Assembly (NCBI RefSeq): GCF_900197575.1
Contig: NZ_FZLN01000001.1
Location: forward strand, 806,001 to 870,000
DNA from: Acinetobacter apis
GTDB taxonomy: Bacteria > Pseudomonadota > Gammaproteobacteria > Pseudomonadales > Moraxellaceae
DNA length: 64,000 nt
Reading direction: 5' to 3'
The translations under genes and the position numbers were made by a program. This document shows, piece by piece, positions 26,661 through 36,728 of the stretch. Numbering within the stretch: the first letter of the stretch is position 1; each line of letters opens with the position of its first letter. The notes beneath the pieces are model-generated. The model ran no database searches. It was not told the origin of the DNA and saw only the letters and a program-made list of their open reading frames with translations.

Positions 26661-26666
26661 GATGCG

Positions 26667-26939
26667 GAGACCCTCAGTGGGAAGTTGTTCGAGGTTTAGG
26701 TGTAATTTTTACACACTGATGCACTAATCTTGCAAACATAGCAACGCCACATTTAGGTCCCTGCTATCTTGCAATGAGATAGCTGTTATCACACCACATT
26801 CAATCACTTAATATGAATACAGTATAGGACGTACAGTACCTGCATCTGATAGATCCAGATCCTGTGTGTTGTCTATTTGTCTCATCATTTTAAGTTAATC
26901 CACTTAGGCTAATTCCGCCTCAGCGATGAGGAACAGGAC
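26667..26939 (+). ncRNA. Long structured 5' leader of the Mg2+ transport genes (candidate cis-regulatory RNA)
   Basis: Leader of about 270 bases with several hairpins: GTGTAA/TTACAC (loop TTT, about 26700-26714), GCTATCT/AGATAGC (about 26763-26783), and CCTCA/TGAGG with a GCGA (GNRA-type) loop ending just before the ATG at 26940. The last one includes part of the GAGG ribosome-binding sequence. I do not see the M-box consensus. Function as a Mg2+ sensor is inferred only from the downstream genes. Confidence 0.4.
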
Positions 26940-27599
26940 ATGCTACACTCAATCATGACAGTGTCATTTTATATTGGGATGCTTGTGGTCATTATTGCAG
27001 CGCAATATGCAAAAGCCACGCCCCTATATATTACTGATGATGCGCAAACGACCCCTGAAAAATCTTGCCAGCTTGAAGTGAGCCAATTTTTTCAGGCATC
27101 AACTACAAATTTTAATATCAATCCCGCTTGTACACTCGGTACAGTTGAACTTTCTTTGCCTGTCAATTTTGACGCGCAACAAAGTACGTCTTGGGCAGCA
27201 CAACTTAAACATACCCTATATTTATCAGATCATTTTGGTGTGGCGGTTAGCGGCTCTTATCAGCCTAAACAACATGAAAATGTAAGTGTATGGAGTTTAA
27301 ACATCCCCTTTTCATTTTATCATCTATATGGTGATACTCAGCTTGATGTCAACCTTGGCATGGCACAGGCTCATGAAGAAAAAAATGAGTTGGTATGGGC
27401 TGTTGCACTCACAAAGCCTATCTCAACAGATCAACGAATCGGCTTGGAATACTTTAAAGCGGCAACTGAGCGCAAAAGGTTACAAGCAATTTGGAGTATT
27501 GATCTTAATAAAGACACCAGCATTTATCTCTCCTATAGTCAAACCACACGTTCTTCATTTGAACAATGGTTTGGTCTTGGTTTGAGTTTCGCGGTGTAA
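26940..27599 (+). CDS. Exported beta-strand-rich protein in the Mg2+ locus
   Basis: 219 residues, start ATG following GAGG/AGGA. An N-terminal hydrophobic segment (FYIGMLVVIIAAQYAKA) reads as a signal peptide. The rest alternates polar and hydrophobic residues in short strands (LKHTLYLSDHFGVAVSGSYQP, TSIYLSYSQTTRSSF) and ends in WFGLGLSFAV, a pattern typical of small outer-membrane barrels. A cysteine pair (SCQLEV and NPACTLG) may form a disulfide. I recognise no named family with confidence; it somewhat resembles MetA-type putative outer-membrane proteins. It is the first gene after the leader and 97 bp before mgtA, so a role in Mg2+ supply across the outer membrane is possible but unproven. 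Confidence 0.75.
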   Translation: MLHSIMTVSFYIGMLVVIIAAQYAKATPLYITDDAQTTPEKSCQLEVSQFFQASTTNFNINPACTLGTVELSLPVNFDAQQSTSWAAQLKHTLYLSDHFGVAVSGSYQPKQHENVSVWSLNIPFSFYHLYGDTQLDVNLGMAQAHEEKNELVWAVALTKPISTDQRIGLEYFKAATERKRLQAIWSIDLNKDTSIYLSYSQTTRSSFEQWFGLGLSFAV

Positions 27600-27696
27600 C
27601 AACCTCTCCCTCTTTCATCTATTTGTATTTAAATTTAGGTTTAATTGATTTATTAAGCCTTACGGACCAATGCTGTCTAAAAAAAGGAGAACCCAC

Positions 27697-30450
27697 ATGA
27701 TTCGTCATCTTTGGGAGCAGCTATTTTCGCGCTTTTTAAAAAAATATCATTTGACACGTTATTTCTCTAAATCGATGTCATTCAAACAATTACACCAATC
27801 AAGCTATGCACAACAGGTCGGTGATCAACTCAATAAAACGTTAACACATGCATCACATACCCCAAATGAAGTCTATATTGCCGAAATGAGTTCTCAATCT
27901 GCCGGACTCATCGAAAGTGATGCTGAGCAACGCCAAATGAAGTATGGTTTAAATGAAATCCATGCAGAAAAACCACTAACGTGGTGGCAACATCTTTGGT
28001 ATTGCTACAAAAATCCATTTAATGTATTGCTCACTGTGCTTGCTGTAATTTGTGCATATACCGATGACATGAAAGGTACGATTGTCATCTCAGCCATGGT
28101 CATGATTTCAACTTTATTACGGTTTTGGCAAGAAGCTAAATCCAACCAAGCAGCTGACGCGCTAAAATCCATGGTCAGCAATAAAGTATCTGTATTTAGA
28201 CAAGAAACCGGCAGCAAATATCAAGCTGAACACCATGCCACCACTTATCAGGCACAAAAAAATCTGTTTGAATTGCCTATCAGCCAACTTGTCCCAGGTG
28301 ACATCATTCGTTTATGTGCAGGCGATTTAATTCCAGCCGATTGTCGCATACTTGATGCCAAAGATTTATTTGTCTCTCAAGCTGCCATGACAGGTGAATC
28401 ATTGCCTGTAGAAAAATTTGCAACCATACCAAGCGATCAACAACACGATACCATGGCGCTTGATAATATTCTCTTAATGGGAACCAGCGTGGTGTCAGGA
28501 ACAGCCACAGCCATTGTCATTACCACAGGTCAACAAACCTATTTTGGTGCTTTAGCACAACGTGTTACCAACAATGACCAGACCGTGACTTCTTTTCAAA
28601 AAGGTGTCAATCGAGTGAGTTGGCTACTTATTCGTTTCACGTTGGTGATGGCACCTATTGTATTGTTACTCAATGGCTTTACCAAAGGTGATTGGACTGA
28701 AGCATGCCTCTTTGCTCTATCTATTGCTGTTGGCTTAACACCTGAAATGTTACCGATGATTGTGACATCAACATTGGCAAAAGGTGCTGTCTTTTTATCG
28801 CATAAAAAAGTAATTGTAAAACGTTTAGACGCCATTCAAAACTTTGGTGCAATGGATGTTTTATGTACAGATAAAACAGGTACTCTTACACAAGACAAAA
28901 TTATATTATCAAAACATACCGATGTTTTAGGTAACACATCAGATGCTGTGCTCATGCTTGGCTATATGAACAGTTATCATCAAACAGGATTAAAAAATCT
29001 GCTTGACCTTGCTGTATTAGAACATGCCACTATGGACATGAAAAAACACCAAGCGACTGCAGAAAAGCTAGATGAAATTCCTTTTGATTTTAACCGCCGC
29101 CGTATGTCTGTAGTGGTCAAAACAGCTGATGAACGTGCTCGGATGATCACCAAAGGCGCAGTTGAAGAAATGCTCCAGATTTGTACGCATGTTGAAATCA
29201 ATCAACAGGTTATTCCACTGACAGGTGAGCGTATTGAATCGATCATTGCGCAAAGCCAACGTTATAATCGTGATGGTTTACGTGTTATTGCCATTGGATA
29301 TCGTGATCACGACATTGAAACAAACAAAGCGTATCATCTTGAAGATGAACAGGCATTAATTCTTGCGGGTTTTCTGACGTTCTTAGATCCACCTAAAGAC
29401 AGTTCAGCCAAAGCAATTCAAGCATTACACCGTTATGGCGTCACTGTAAAAGTATTAACAGGTGATAATGAATTTGTAACACAAAAAGTATGCCATGACA
29501 TTGGTTTGCCTCATCAACATATTGTCTTAGGTGAAGAAATTGACCGCATGAGTGATCAGGAATTCAAAGAAGCGGTAGAGAAATACCAAATCTTCGCTAA
29601 ACTTAATCCAATTCACAAAGAGCGGATTGTGAGCCAGCTTAAAGCAAATGACCATGTGGTGGGTTTTTTAGGCGATGGCATTAATGATGCAGCAGCTTTA
29701 CGTACCGCAGATATTGGTATTTCTGTTGATACTGCAGTGGATATTGCCAAAGAGTCTGCAGATTTAATTTTGCTTGAAAAAAGCCTCATGGTGCTTGAAC
29801 AAGGGGTTATTGAGGGTCGCCGTACATTTGCTAACATCTTAAAATATATCAAAATTACAGCAAGTTCTAATTTTGGTAATGTGTTTTCAGTTTTGGTTGC
29901 AAGTGCATTTATTCCCTTTTTACCGATGCTGCCAATTCATTTATTGGTACAAAACTTATTATATGATGTATCACAAATCGCAGTGCCGTTTGATCATGTT
30001 GATGAAGAATCACTTCAATCGCCACAGCGTTGGGATGCCAGTGGTTTAGGGCGGTTTATGATTTTCTTTGGTCCAATCAGCTCAATTTTTGATATCACGA
30101 CATTCTTTTTAATGTGGCATATCTTCGGAGCCAATACACCCGCTGAGCAAACACTATTTCAATCGGGCTGGTTTATTGAAGGGTTACTCACGCAAACCTT
30201 GATTGTTCATATGATTCGTACCAAAAAAATACCTTTTATTCAAAGTTGTGCTGCATTGCCTTTATTGGTGATGACCGTCATGATTATCGCAATTGGTATT
30301 TTTCTGCCTATGGGTCCGCTTGCAAGCTATTTCTCATTACAAGCATTACCGCTGAGTTATTTTGTTTATTTGCCAATCATTCTATTGGCTTATATGCTTC
30401 TTACTCAACTACTGAAAAAGTTTTATATTAAACGTTATGGATGGCAGTAA
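27697..30450 (+). CDS. mgtA: P-type Mg2+-importing ATPase MgtA
   Basis: 917 residues. Type IIIB P-type ATPase: LVPGDIIRLCAGDLIPADCR and AAMTGESLPVEK in the actuator domain, phosphorylation site CTDKTGTLTQD, the KGAVEEM nucleotide-binding motif, LTGDNEFVTQKV, GDGINDAAALRTADIGISV hinge, and C-terminal membrane segments. It moves Mg2+ into the cytoplasm. I start at ATG 27697, which has AGGAG seven bases upstream; the frame opens at ATG 27670, but that start has no good ribosome site. mgtC follows directly and overlaps or nearly overlaps the stop, so they are one transcription unit. Confidence 0.95.
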   Translation: MIRHLWEQLFSRFLKKYHLTRYFSKSMSFKQLHQSSYAQQVGDQLNKTLTHASHTPNEVYIAEMSSQSAGLIESDAEQRQMKYGLNEIHAEKPLTWWQHLWYCYKNPFNVLLTVLAVICAYTDDMKGTIVISAMVMISTLLRFWQEAKSNQAADALKSMVSNKVSVFRQETGSKYQAEHHATTYQAQKNLFELPISQLVPGDIIRLCAGDLIPADCRILDAKDLFVSQAAMTGESLPVEKFATIPSDQQHDTMALDNILLMGTSVVSGTATAIVITTGQQTYFGALAQRVTNNDQTVTSFQKGVNRVSWLLIRFTLVMAPIVLLLNGFTKGDWTEACLFALSIAVGLTPEMLPMIVTSTLAKGAVFLSHKKVIVKRLDAIQNFGAMDVLCTDKTGTLTQDKIILSKHTDVLGNTSDAVLMLGYMNSYHQTGLKNLLDLAVLEHATMDMKKHQATAEKLDEIPFDFNRRRMSVVVKTADERARMITKGAVEEMLQICTHVEINQQVIPLTGERIESIIAQSQRYNRDGLRVIAIGYRDHDIETNKAYHLEDEQALILAGFLTFLDPPKDSSAKAIQALHRYGVTVKVLTGDNEFVTQKVCHDIGLPHQHIVLGEEIDRMSDQEFKEAVEKYQIFAKLNPIHKERIVSQLKANDHVVGFLGDGINDAAALRTADIGISVDTAVDIAKESADLILLEKSLMVLEQGVIEGRRTFANILKYIKITASSNFGNVFSVLVASAFIPFLPMLPIHLLVQNLLYDVSQIAVPFDHVDEESLQSPQRWDASGLGRFMIFFGPISSIFDITTFFLMWHIFGANTPAEQTLFQSGWFIEGLLTQTLIVHMIRTKKIPFIQSCAALPLLVMTVMIIAIGIFLPMGPLASYFSLQALPLSYFVYLPIILLAYMLLTQLLKKFYIKRYGWQ

Positions 30451-30455
30451 CACCC

Positions 30456-31169
30456 ATGGAAAAAATCACCTATCTGCACACTGAAAATTTAGTCAGCACA
30501 TTCATTAGTTTAGCCACAGCATTTGTGCTAGGTGGTCTCATTGGATTTGAACGACAATATCGCCAACGTACAGCGGGATTAAGAACCAATGTATTGGTGG
30601 CCATTGGCTCAGCAGCATTCGTAGACATGGCCATGTTATTACATGGTCATGATGGTGCGATTCGTGTCATTGCTTATGTGGTCTCAGGCATTGGCTTTTT
30701 AGGTGCAGGGGTGATTATGCGAGATGGCGGCACAGTACATGGTTTAAATACTGCTGCCACATTGTGGTGTTCTGCGGCTATTGGTGCTGCTGCAGGTTCA
30801 GACTTGATTTTGGAAGCTTGTATCATCACCATGTTTATTTTGGCAGCGAATATCTTATTGCGTCCAATCGTACGCTTTATGGATCGCCGTCCACTTGACC
30901 ATGACAATGAATTGCTCAATGTCATTTATGTCGTATGCGATCGCCTAGAAAGTAAAGAAGTGATTGAACAAATTCATACAGCACTCAAGCAGTATAACTA
31001 TCCTGCAAAAGACATTGAAGTTCAGCCATTTGGTGAAAAAGATGTTGAAATTGAAACCACTCTACTCTCTACATCAATTGAACAACAAGATATGTTCCAT
31101 ATTTTAGAGGTATTAAATAAAATGCCTCAAGTCCGCTATGCATATTGGGACAAAAACACCATTAATTAA
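30456..31169 (+). CDS. mgtC: MgtC/SapB-family inner-membrane protein
   Basis: About 237 residues. Four to five membrane segments with the MgtC signature: TAFVLGGLIGFERQYRQRTAG, RTNVLVAIGSAAF, ISGIGFLGAGVI-type sequence (here VSGIGFLGAGVIMRDGG) and GLNTAATLWCSAAIGAAAG. A soluble C-terminal domain of about 90 residues follows, as in Salmonella MgtC. MgtC helps cells grow at low Mg2+ and, in pathogens, in macrophages by inhibiting ATP synthase. An upstream ATG at 30441 would overlap the mgtA stop by 10 bases; ATG 30456 sits five bases after it. Either implies translational coupling. A strong terminator follows. Confidence 0.93.
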   Translation: MEKITYLHTENLVSTFISLATAFVLGGLIGFERQYRQRTAGLRTNVLVAIGSAAFVDMAMLLHGHDGAIRVIAYVVSGIGFLGAGVIMRDGGTVHGLNTAATLWCSAAIGAAAGSDLILEACIITMFILAANILLRPIVRFMDRRPLDHDNELLNVIYVVCDRLESKEVIEQIHTALKQYNYPAKDIEVQPFGEKDVEIETTLLSTSIEQQDMFHILEVLNKMPQVRYAYWDKNTIN

Positions 31170-31175
31170 CTGACA

Positions 31176-31207
31176 AAAAAACCGCAGCGATTGGCTGCGG
31201 TTTTTTT
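31176..31207. terminator. Bidirectional terminator between mgtC and purA
   Basis: Arms AACCGCAGC and GCTGCGGTT around GATTG, with A-tract before and T-tract after. Fits both convergent transcripts. Confidence 0.9.
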
Positions 31208-31218
31208 AATTTGCCATA

Positions 31219-32553
<1,335 letters not shown>

Positions 32554-32586
32554 TCATATTGTTAAAATCACAAATCTATTTAACCA

Positions 32587-33762
32587 TTAAACAGATTCAA
32601 TTTTTTGAATTACCCACTGACCACCTTGATACACCAATTGATGCGTTGCAGAGGGAACAGAATTTAAAGTGTCATTGCCTAATAACTGTACAACAGATAA
32701 GCCATCTTGTCGTGCCTGCTGAATTGCATCAAGCAGCTCCACATCCGTGCCTGCAGGTGCGACAACAGTTTCAAGTGTTTTAAATTGACCTGCGCACAGC
32801 GCATATAAGTCACAACTAAAACCAGTGGCAGGGCGTGCACGACCAAAGTGCTCACCAATCCCATCATAGCGTCCGCCTTGGGCCAAAGGTTGAGCACGGT
32901 TAGGCACATAAACAGCATACATTAACCCAGTATGATAATGATAACTACGTAGCTCAACCACATCTAAGCCAATCGACAAATGTGGCCAACGCAAACGTAT
33001 CTCAGACACGGTTGTTTTTAAGCTATTTAATGCCGCATTGAAATCAGGATCATTCAAAAGGTCTTGGCTTAAATGGGTTTCTAAAGCCACTAAATCGCCT
33101 GAATAACGACCTAATATATAAAAATCATTGCCATGTGGTAATGACTGCGTTAATTCTTCGAGTTCAGGAAGTGCTTTACGTTGATATAAATCATGTAACA
33201 CACGTTCGTTATTTTTATCAAGTTGTGCATAACGCACTAGACTCTTAAACAGTCCAACATGACCTAAATCTAAATGGGTTTGGTCAATCGCAAATGTGGC
33301 ATGTAACAGCCCAAGCATCACATCAATCATTTCCACATCGGCTGCAATACTTGCATGTCCATATAACTCAGCACCCAATTGTAATGGTGTCCGAGATGGG
33401 CTTGAATTTTGCGGCTGTGTATGAAGAACGGTGCCAGAATAACAATAGCGTGCAACCCCTTCAACAGGGTAAACATGGGCATCAATACGAGCAACTTGCG
33501 GCGTCATGTCAGCACGAATACCGAGTAATCGGCCAGACATTTGGTCAATCACTTTAAAGCTGACCAAGTCTAAATCTTGATTGGCTTCAGACAGTGAAGA
33601 CAATGATTCGGTATATTCAATAAATGGTGTATAGACCAATTGATAACCGCGACTTGCAAAAAAATCTAATGACTGTCGACGAAGTGACTCAATGACTTGC
33701 GCTTGTTCTGGTAATACATCTGCTACCCCATCCGGTAACAGCCAAGTCTCTGAAATCGGCAT
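32587..33762 (-). CDS. hisZ: ATP phosphoribosyltransferase regulatory subunit HisZ
   Basis: 391 residues resembling histidyl-tRNA synthetase: class II motif 2-like LGIRADMTPQVAR, YCYSGTVLHTQPQ, LGAELYGHAS, and a HisRS-like QGGRYDGIGEHFGRARPATGF. It lacks a C-terminal anticodon-binding domain, as is usual for HisZ. HisZ partners the short-form HisG, which must be elsewhere, to allow histidine feedback of the first step of histidine biosynthesis. It is upstream of purA in the same orientation, the gene order seen in related genomes. Confidence 0.94.
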   Translation of the reverse strand: MPISETWLLPDGVADVLPEQAQVIESLRRQSLDFFASRGYQLVYTPFIEYTESLSSLSEANQDLDLVSFKVIDQMSGRLLGIRADMTPQVARIDAHVYPVEGVARYCYSGTVLHTQPQNSSPSRTPLQLGAELYGHASIAADVEMIDVMLGLLHATFAIDQTHLDLGHVGLFKSLVRYAQLDKNNERVLHDLYQRKALPELEELTQSLPHGNDFYILGRYSGDLVALETHLSQDLLNDPDFNAALNSLKTTVSEIRLRWPHLSIGLDVVELRSYHYHTGLMYAVYVPNRAQPLAQGGRYDGIGEHFGRARPATGFSCDLYALCAGQFKTLETVVAPAGTDVELLDAIQQARQDGLSVVQLLGNDTLNSVPSATHQLVYQGGQWVIQKIESV

Positions 33763-33799
33763 GCTTTCAACCTAAATCTAATCAACGCAAAAATAATTC

Positions 33800-33829
33800 A
33801 CATAAAAAAATCGGGATGCGCCCGATTGC
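33800..33829 (-). terminator. Intrinsic terminator downstream of the Lrp-family gene
   Basis: AATCGGG and CCCGATT around ATGCG; on the minus strand the stem is followed by a run of T. It lies about 95 bases after the stop of the Lrp-type gene. Confidence 0.75.
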
Positions 33830-33923
33830 AGCTCAGTGTAGCATGATCTTTTTTGCTGTGCATCTTGGAATTTGACAAATTTTATCTTCAATCCAAGCCA
33901 CATCTTTAAAAACATCATCTTGA

Positions 33924-34376
33924 TTAAATAGGTAATGCTGTCGTGTATTTTACTTTTTGCAGTGGAATTTCTGTTTTGATATTTTGAATTCCTGAGATCT
34001 TATTCAAATGCTGAATTTGAAATTTACGATACGCTTCTAAATCTGCTGTAACAATACGCAAGAAAAAATCACAATCCCCTGCCATCAATTGGCATTCAAC
34101 CACTTCAGGTAAGTGCTGTATCGCATCCATAAATTGATTGACTGTTTTTTTATCTTGTTCTTTAAGCCAAATACGGGCAAACACCATTAAGCCAAGATCA
34201 ACTTTAATTGGGTCAACCAATGCTACATAACCTTGGATAACACCACTGTCTTCAAGTTGTTTTACACGGCGTAAACAAGGCGATGCTGACAAACCCACTT
34301 GTTGTGCAAGCTCGTTATTGGCTAAGCGACCATCCTGCTGCAATACGGTTAAAATTCGTTTATCAATCTGATCCAT
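33924..34376 (-). CDS. Lrp/AsnC-family transcriptional regulator (BkdR/Lrp-like, beside azlCD)
   Basis: 150 residues. N-terminal helix-turn-helix (DKRILTVLQQDGRLANNELA then GLSASPCLRRVKQLEDSGVI) and C-terminal RAM ligand domain (VECQLMAGDCDFFLRIVTADLEAY). Start chosen at ATG 34376 with AGAGG five bases upstream; a GTG two codons earlier (34382) lies within that SD. Divergent from azlCD, so it very likely controls branched-chain or other hydrophobic amino-acid export in response to the amino acid. Four repeats of AAAATACCA in the gap may be its sites. Confidence 0.92.
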   Translation of the reverse strand: MDQIDKRILTVLQQDGRLANNELAQQVGLSASPCLRRVKQLEDSGVIQGYVALVDPIKVDLGLMVFARIWLKEQDKKTVNQFMDAIQHLPEVVECQLMAGDCDFFLRIVTADLEAYRKFQIQHLNKISGIQNIKTEIPLQKVKYTTALPI

Positions 34377-34394
34377 ACCCACCTCTTACGCTAT

Positions 34395-34523
34395 AAAATG
34401 CCAAATTAAGTTACTAAATCATTATATAATACCAATATATGGTTTATAGAGTTATTTTTTAGCAACCTATTCTCTAATACAAAGCATAAAATACCAATAG
34501 AATATTTCACTGTAAAATACCAT
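34395..34523 (+). promoter_or_regulatory. Four near-repeats of AAAATACCAA in the lrp-azlC gap
   Basis: AAAATGCCAA at 34395, ATAATACCAAT at 34426, AAAATACCAAT at 34488, and AAAATACCAT at 34514 (which runs into the azlC start codon). The spacings are about 31, 62 and 26 bases, roughly 3, 6 and 2.5 helical turns. Candidate operator of the divergent Lrp-family regulator. Confidence 0.5.
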
Positions 34524-35268
34524 GTCATTTTCCAAAAATACAACAGAAATGCAATATCAAACTGATGATATGTATGACTTTAAACAAGGCATTAAAGCCT
34601 CTATTCCTGTACTTTTAGGCATTATTCCATTTGCATTAATTTTAGGTGCTCAAGCATCACAAAAAGGCTTATCTTTACTTGAAATCCCGCTTTTAACTGG
34701 CTTAAATTTTGCAGGCGGTTCTGAATTTGCCATTTTGCAAGCTTGGACCAATCCACCACAACTGATGATCTTGGTTTTTATTACTTTTTTAGTCAATAGT
34801 CGTCATTTAGTCATGGGCGCAAGTTTAGTGTCTTATTTAAAACACTTACCGAATAAAAAAGTTTATCCGGCTTTATTTTTTATGTGTGATGAAAGCTGGG
34901 CCATGAGTTTGGCAGATGCACAAAAAAGAAAACACCTTGAACCTAAAGATGCATTTAACTTGTCATTTTATAGCGGGATTTGCTTTTCAATTTATATTAT
35001 GTGGGTAGTGTTTACAGCACTTGGTGGTGCCATCGGACCATTATTTGGTGACCTTGCACGCCTTGGCTTTGATATGGCTTTTCCTGCTGTCTTTTTGGTG
35101 CTGTTACGCAGCATGTGGTGCAATGTTCATGATGCCATTCCGTGGGGCGCAAGTTTAATTGCAGCGATAGGCGCTTACTTATACTTCCCATCAGGATGGC
35201 ATATCCCAATTGGTGCAGTGGTTGGTATGATCACTGCTGTTTTAATGACAGGAGATGACGACGAATGA
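34522..35268 (+). CDS. azlC: AzlC-family branched-chain amino-acid exporter, large subunit
   Basis: 248 residues. Polytopic membrane protein with the AzlC pattern: GIKASIPVLLGIIPFALILGAQ, LNFAGGSEFAILQAW, FLVNSRHLVMGASLVSYL and FMCDESWAM. The partner AzlD overlaps its stop by an ATGA. AzlCD exports leucine, isoleucine, valine and their toxic analogues in Bacillus and BrnFE-like systems of Corynebacterium. Promoter region contains the repeated AAAATACCA motif; the last copy overlaps the ATG. No good Shine-Dalgarno sequence is visible before the start, so translation may begin at the leader-adjacent ATG with weak affinity or slightly downstream. Confidence 0.92.
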   Translation: MSFSKNTTEMQYQTDDMYDFKQGIKASIPVLLGIIPFALILGAQASQKGLSLLEIPLLTGLNFAGGSEFAILQAWTNPPQLMILVFITFLVNSRHLVMGASLVSYLKHLPNKKVYPALFFMCDESWAMSLADAQKRKHLEPKDAFNLSFYSGICFSIYIMWVVFTALGGAIGPLFGDLARLGFDMAFPAVFLVLLRSMWCNVHDAIPWGASLIAAIGAYLYFPSGWHIPIGAVVGMITAVLMTGDDDE

Positions 35269-35561
35269 TTCATTTAGACACTGTTATTGCCATTTTAGTC
35301 GTCGCATTAACCACTTATTCCACGCGTGTTTTGGGTTATATGCTACTCAAACACCGTACATTATCGCCACGACAAAAAAAGGTACTTGATATCGTACCCG
35401 GGTGTGTACTTATTTCTGTACTTGCACCGTATTTTGTACCTCACAGCTGGGTTGACTTGCTCGCGATTACCGCAACATTCATTGTCTCTATTCGCTTTTC
35501 TCTACTACCTGCAGTTGTCCTGAGTATGCTGTCTACAGCATTATTACGTATGACAATTTAA
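35265..35561 (+). CDS. azlD: AzlD-family branched-chain amino-acid exporter, small subunit
   Basis: 98 residues with about four membrane helices (VIAILVVALTTYSTRVLGYM, VPGCVLISVLAPYFV, LAITATFIVSIRFSLLPAVV). Its ATG overlaps the azlC stop (ATGA), so the two subunits are translationally coupled. AzlD is the obligate small partner of AzlC in export of branched-chain amino acids. Length is typical. Confidence 0.92.
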   Translation: MIHLDTVIAILVVALTTYSTRVLGYMLLKHRTLSPRQKKVLDIVPGCVLISVLAPYFVPHSWVDLLAITATFIVSIRFSLLPAVVLSMLSTALLRMTI

Positions 35562-35569
35562 ATCGAAAT

Positions 35570-35599
35570 ATTTGCAGTGTCTAAGAAGGCACTGCAAAT
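35570..35599. terminator. Hairpin between convergent azlD and the GAPDH-like gene
   Basis: Perfect 10-bp arms ATTTGCAGTG and CACTGCAAAT, 10-base loop; no T-tract. The TAG stop of the minus-strand gene (35581-35583) lies in the loop. Function as terminator is likely but weakly supported. Confidence 0.45.
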
Positions 35600-36612
35600 G
35601 ATTCGCATAAATCCAATAACCGATTGGCATAACCCCACTCATTATCATACCAAGCAAATACTTTGGCTTGTCGTCCAACCACCATGGTCTGCGTTAAATC
35701 AACAATTAAAGAATGCGGCAAATGATTAAAGTCACTCGACACCAATTCAGCTTGAGTACACGCCATAATGTGTTGGTATTCTTGTGCTGCTGCACGCATA
35801 AACACATCATGTAATGCATTCACTGAAATGTCTTGCTGAGCAATAAAAGTAAAATCTATTGCAGCCACATTTAAAGTCGGAACTCGAATAGAATAGCCTT
35901 GAATACGATGTTCCATTTTAGGCATCACACGTTTTAATGCCCCAATGGCACTCGATGTGGTTGGAATAAAATTATGTCCTGACGCACGAGCACGCCTTAA
36001 ATCACGATGTGCATGATCCAATACCGCTTGGTCTGTAGTCACCGCATGAATTTCAGTCATTAAGCCGCTTTCAATGCCAAAATGATCATCAAGAATTTTG
36101 ACCAACGGCACCAATGCCTGTGTGGTACATGACACACTTGAAATAATTCGATCAGAAGCTTTCACCTCATGATGATTCACACCATATACAATTGCAGCAT
36201 CAACACGGTCAAATGGTGCCGCACCAATAATGACACGCTGAGCACCGGCTGTAATATGTTGTGATGCCGCAGCATAAGAGCGGAATAATCCGGTACATTC
36301 CAATACAACATCAATGTCTAAACGCCCCCAAGGCAATTGGCTTGGATCAGCATCTTGAAGAACTTCAATGGTTAATTGGCGTGTTTGATCTTCAATCTTT
36401 AAAAACTGGCGATGGTCTTTTACAACCACATCCACCTGCGCACGAAAAGTACCATGTGTTGAATCATACTTTAACAAATGCGCTAATGTATGAATATTAG
36501 ACACATCATTGATTGCAACAATTGTAGATTCAAATTGGGTGCTATGTTCAAACCATGCACGCACTACATTACGTCCAATTCGTCCAAAGCCATTAATGCC
36601 AATGCGTTGCAT
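35581..36612 (-). CDS. GAPDH/erythrose-4-phosphate dehydrogenase family protein (Epd-like)
   Basis: 343 residues. NAD-binding start INGFGRIGRNVVRAWFEH, LLKYDSTHGTF, active-site cysteine in ISSVSCTTQALVPL, HAVTTDQAVLDHAHRDLRR, RVPTLNVAAIDFT and WYDNEWGYANRLLDL. The ASCTTN of ordinary GAPDH is here SCTTQ, a change at the Asn. Length and patterns such as THGTF, DQxVxDAxHxDLRR and SxDFNHxPHS fit E. coli Epd (erythrose-4-phosphate dehydrogenase, vitamin B6 path) better than the glycolytic enzyme. Substrate is not certain from sequence. Single gene, convergent with azlD. Confidence 0.85.
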   Translation of the reverse strand: MQRIGINGFGRIGRNVVRAWFEHSTQFESTIVAINDVSNIHTLAHLLKYDSTHGTFRAQVDVVVKDHRQFLKIEDQTRQLTIEVLQDADPSQLPWGRLDIDVVLECTGLFRSYAAASQHITAGAQRVIIGAAPFDRVDAAIVYGVNHHEVKASDRIISSVSCTTQALVPLVKILDDHFGIESGLMTEIHAVTTDQAVLDHAHRDLRRARASGHNFIPTTSSAIGALKRVMPKMEHRIQGYSIRVPTLNVAAIDFTFIAQQDISVNALHDVFMRAAAQEYQHIMACTQAELVSSDFNHLPHSLIVDLTQTMVVGRQAKVFAWYDNEWGYANRLLDLCESFAVPS

Positions 36613-36728
36613 GCCCCATCCTTTTCATAATTCTGAGATAAAATAATGTTTATGTTAATTGAAGTTTACAGTTTGTGAATAACCTTAGCGATTATTGTCA
36701 CATTTATATGCGTTTAACTGCAAAATCA

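Noticed and set aside
26662..26727. Short leader-peptide ORF (21 codons) at the start of the Mg2+ leader
   Set aside because: Its ATG would be at or before the predicted transcription start and it has no Shine-Dalgarno sequence; I could not support an mgtL-like peptide.
26667..26939. M-box (ykoK) or yybP-type riboswitch in the Mg2+ leader
   Set aside because: I looked for the conserved cores of both and did not find them.
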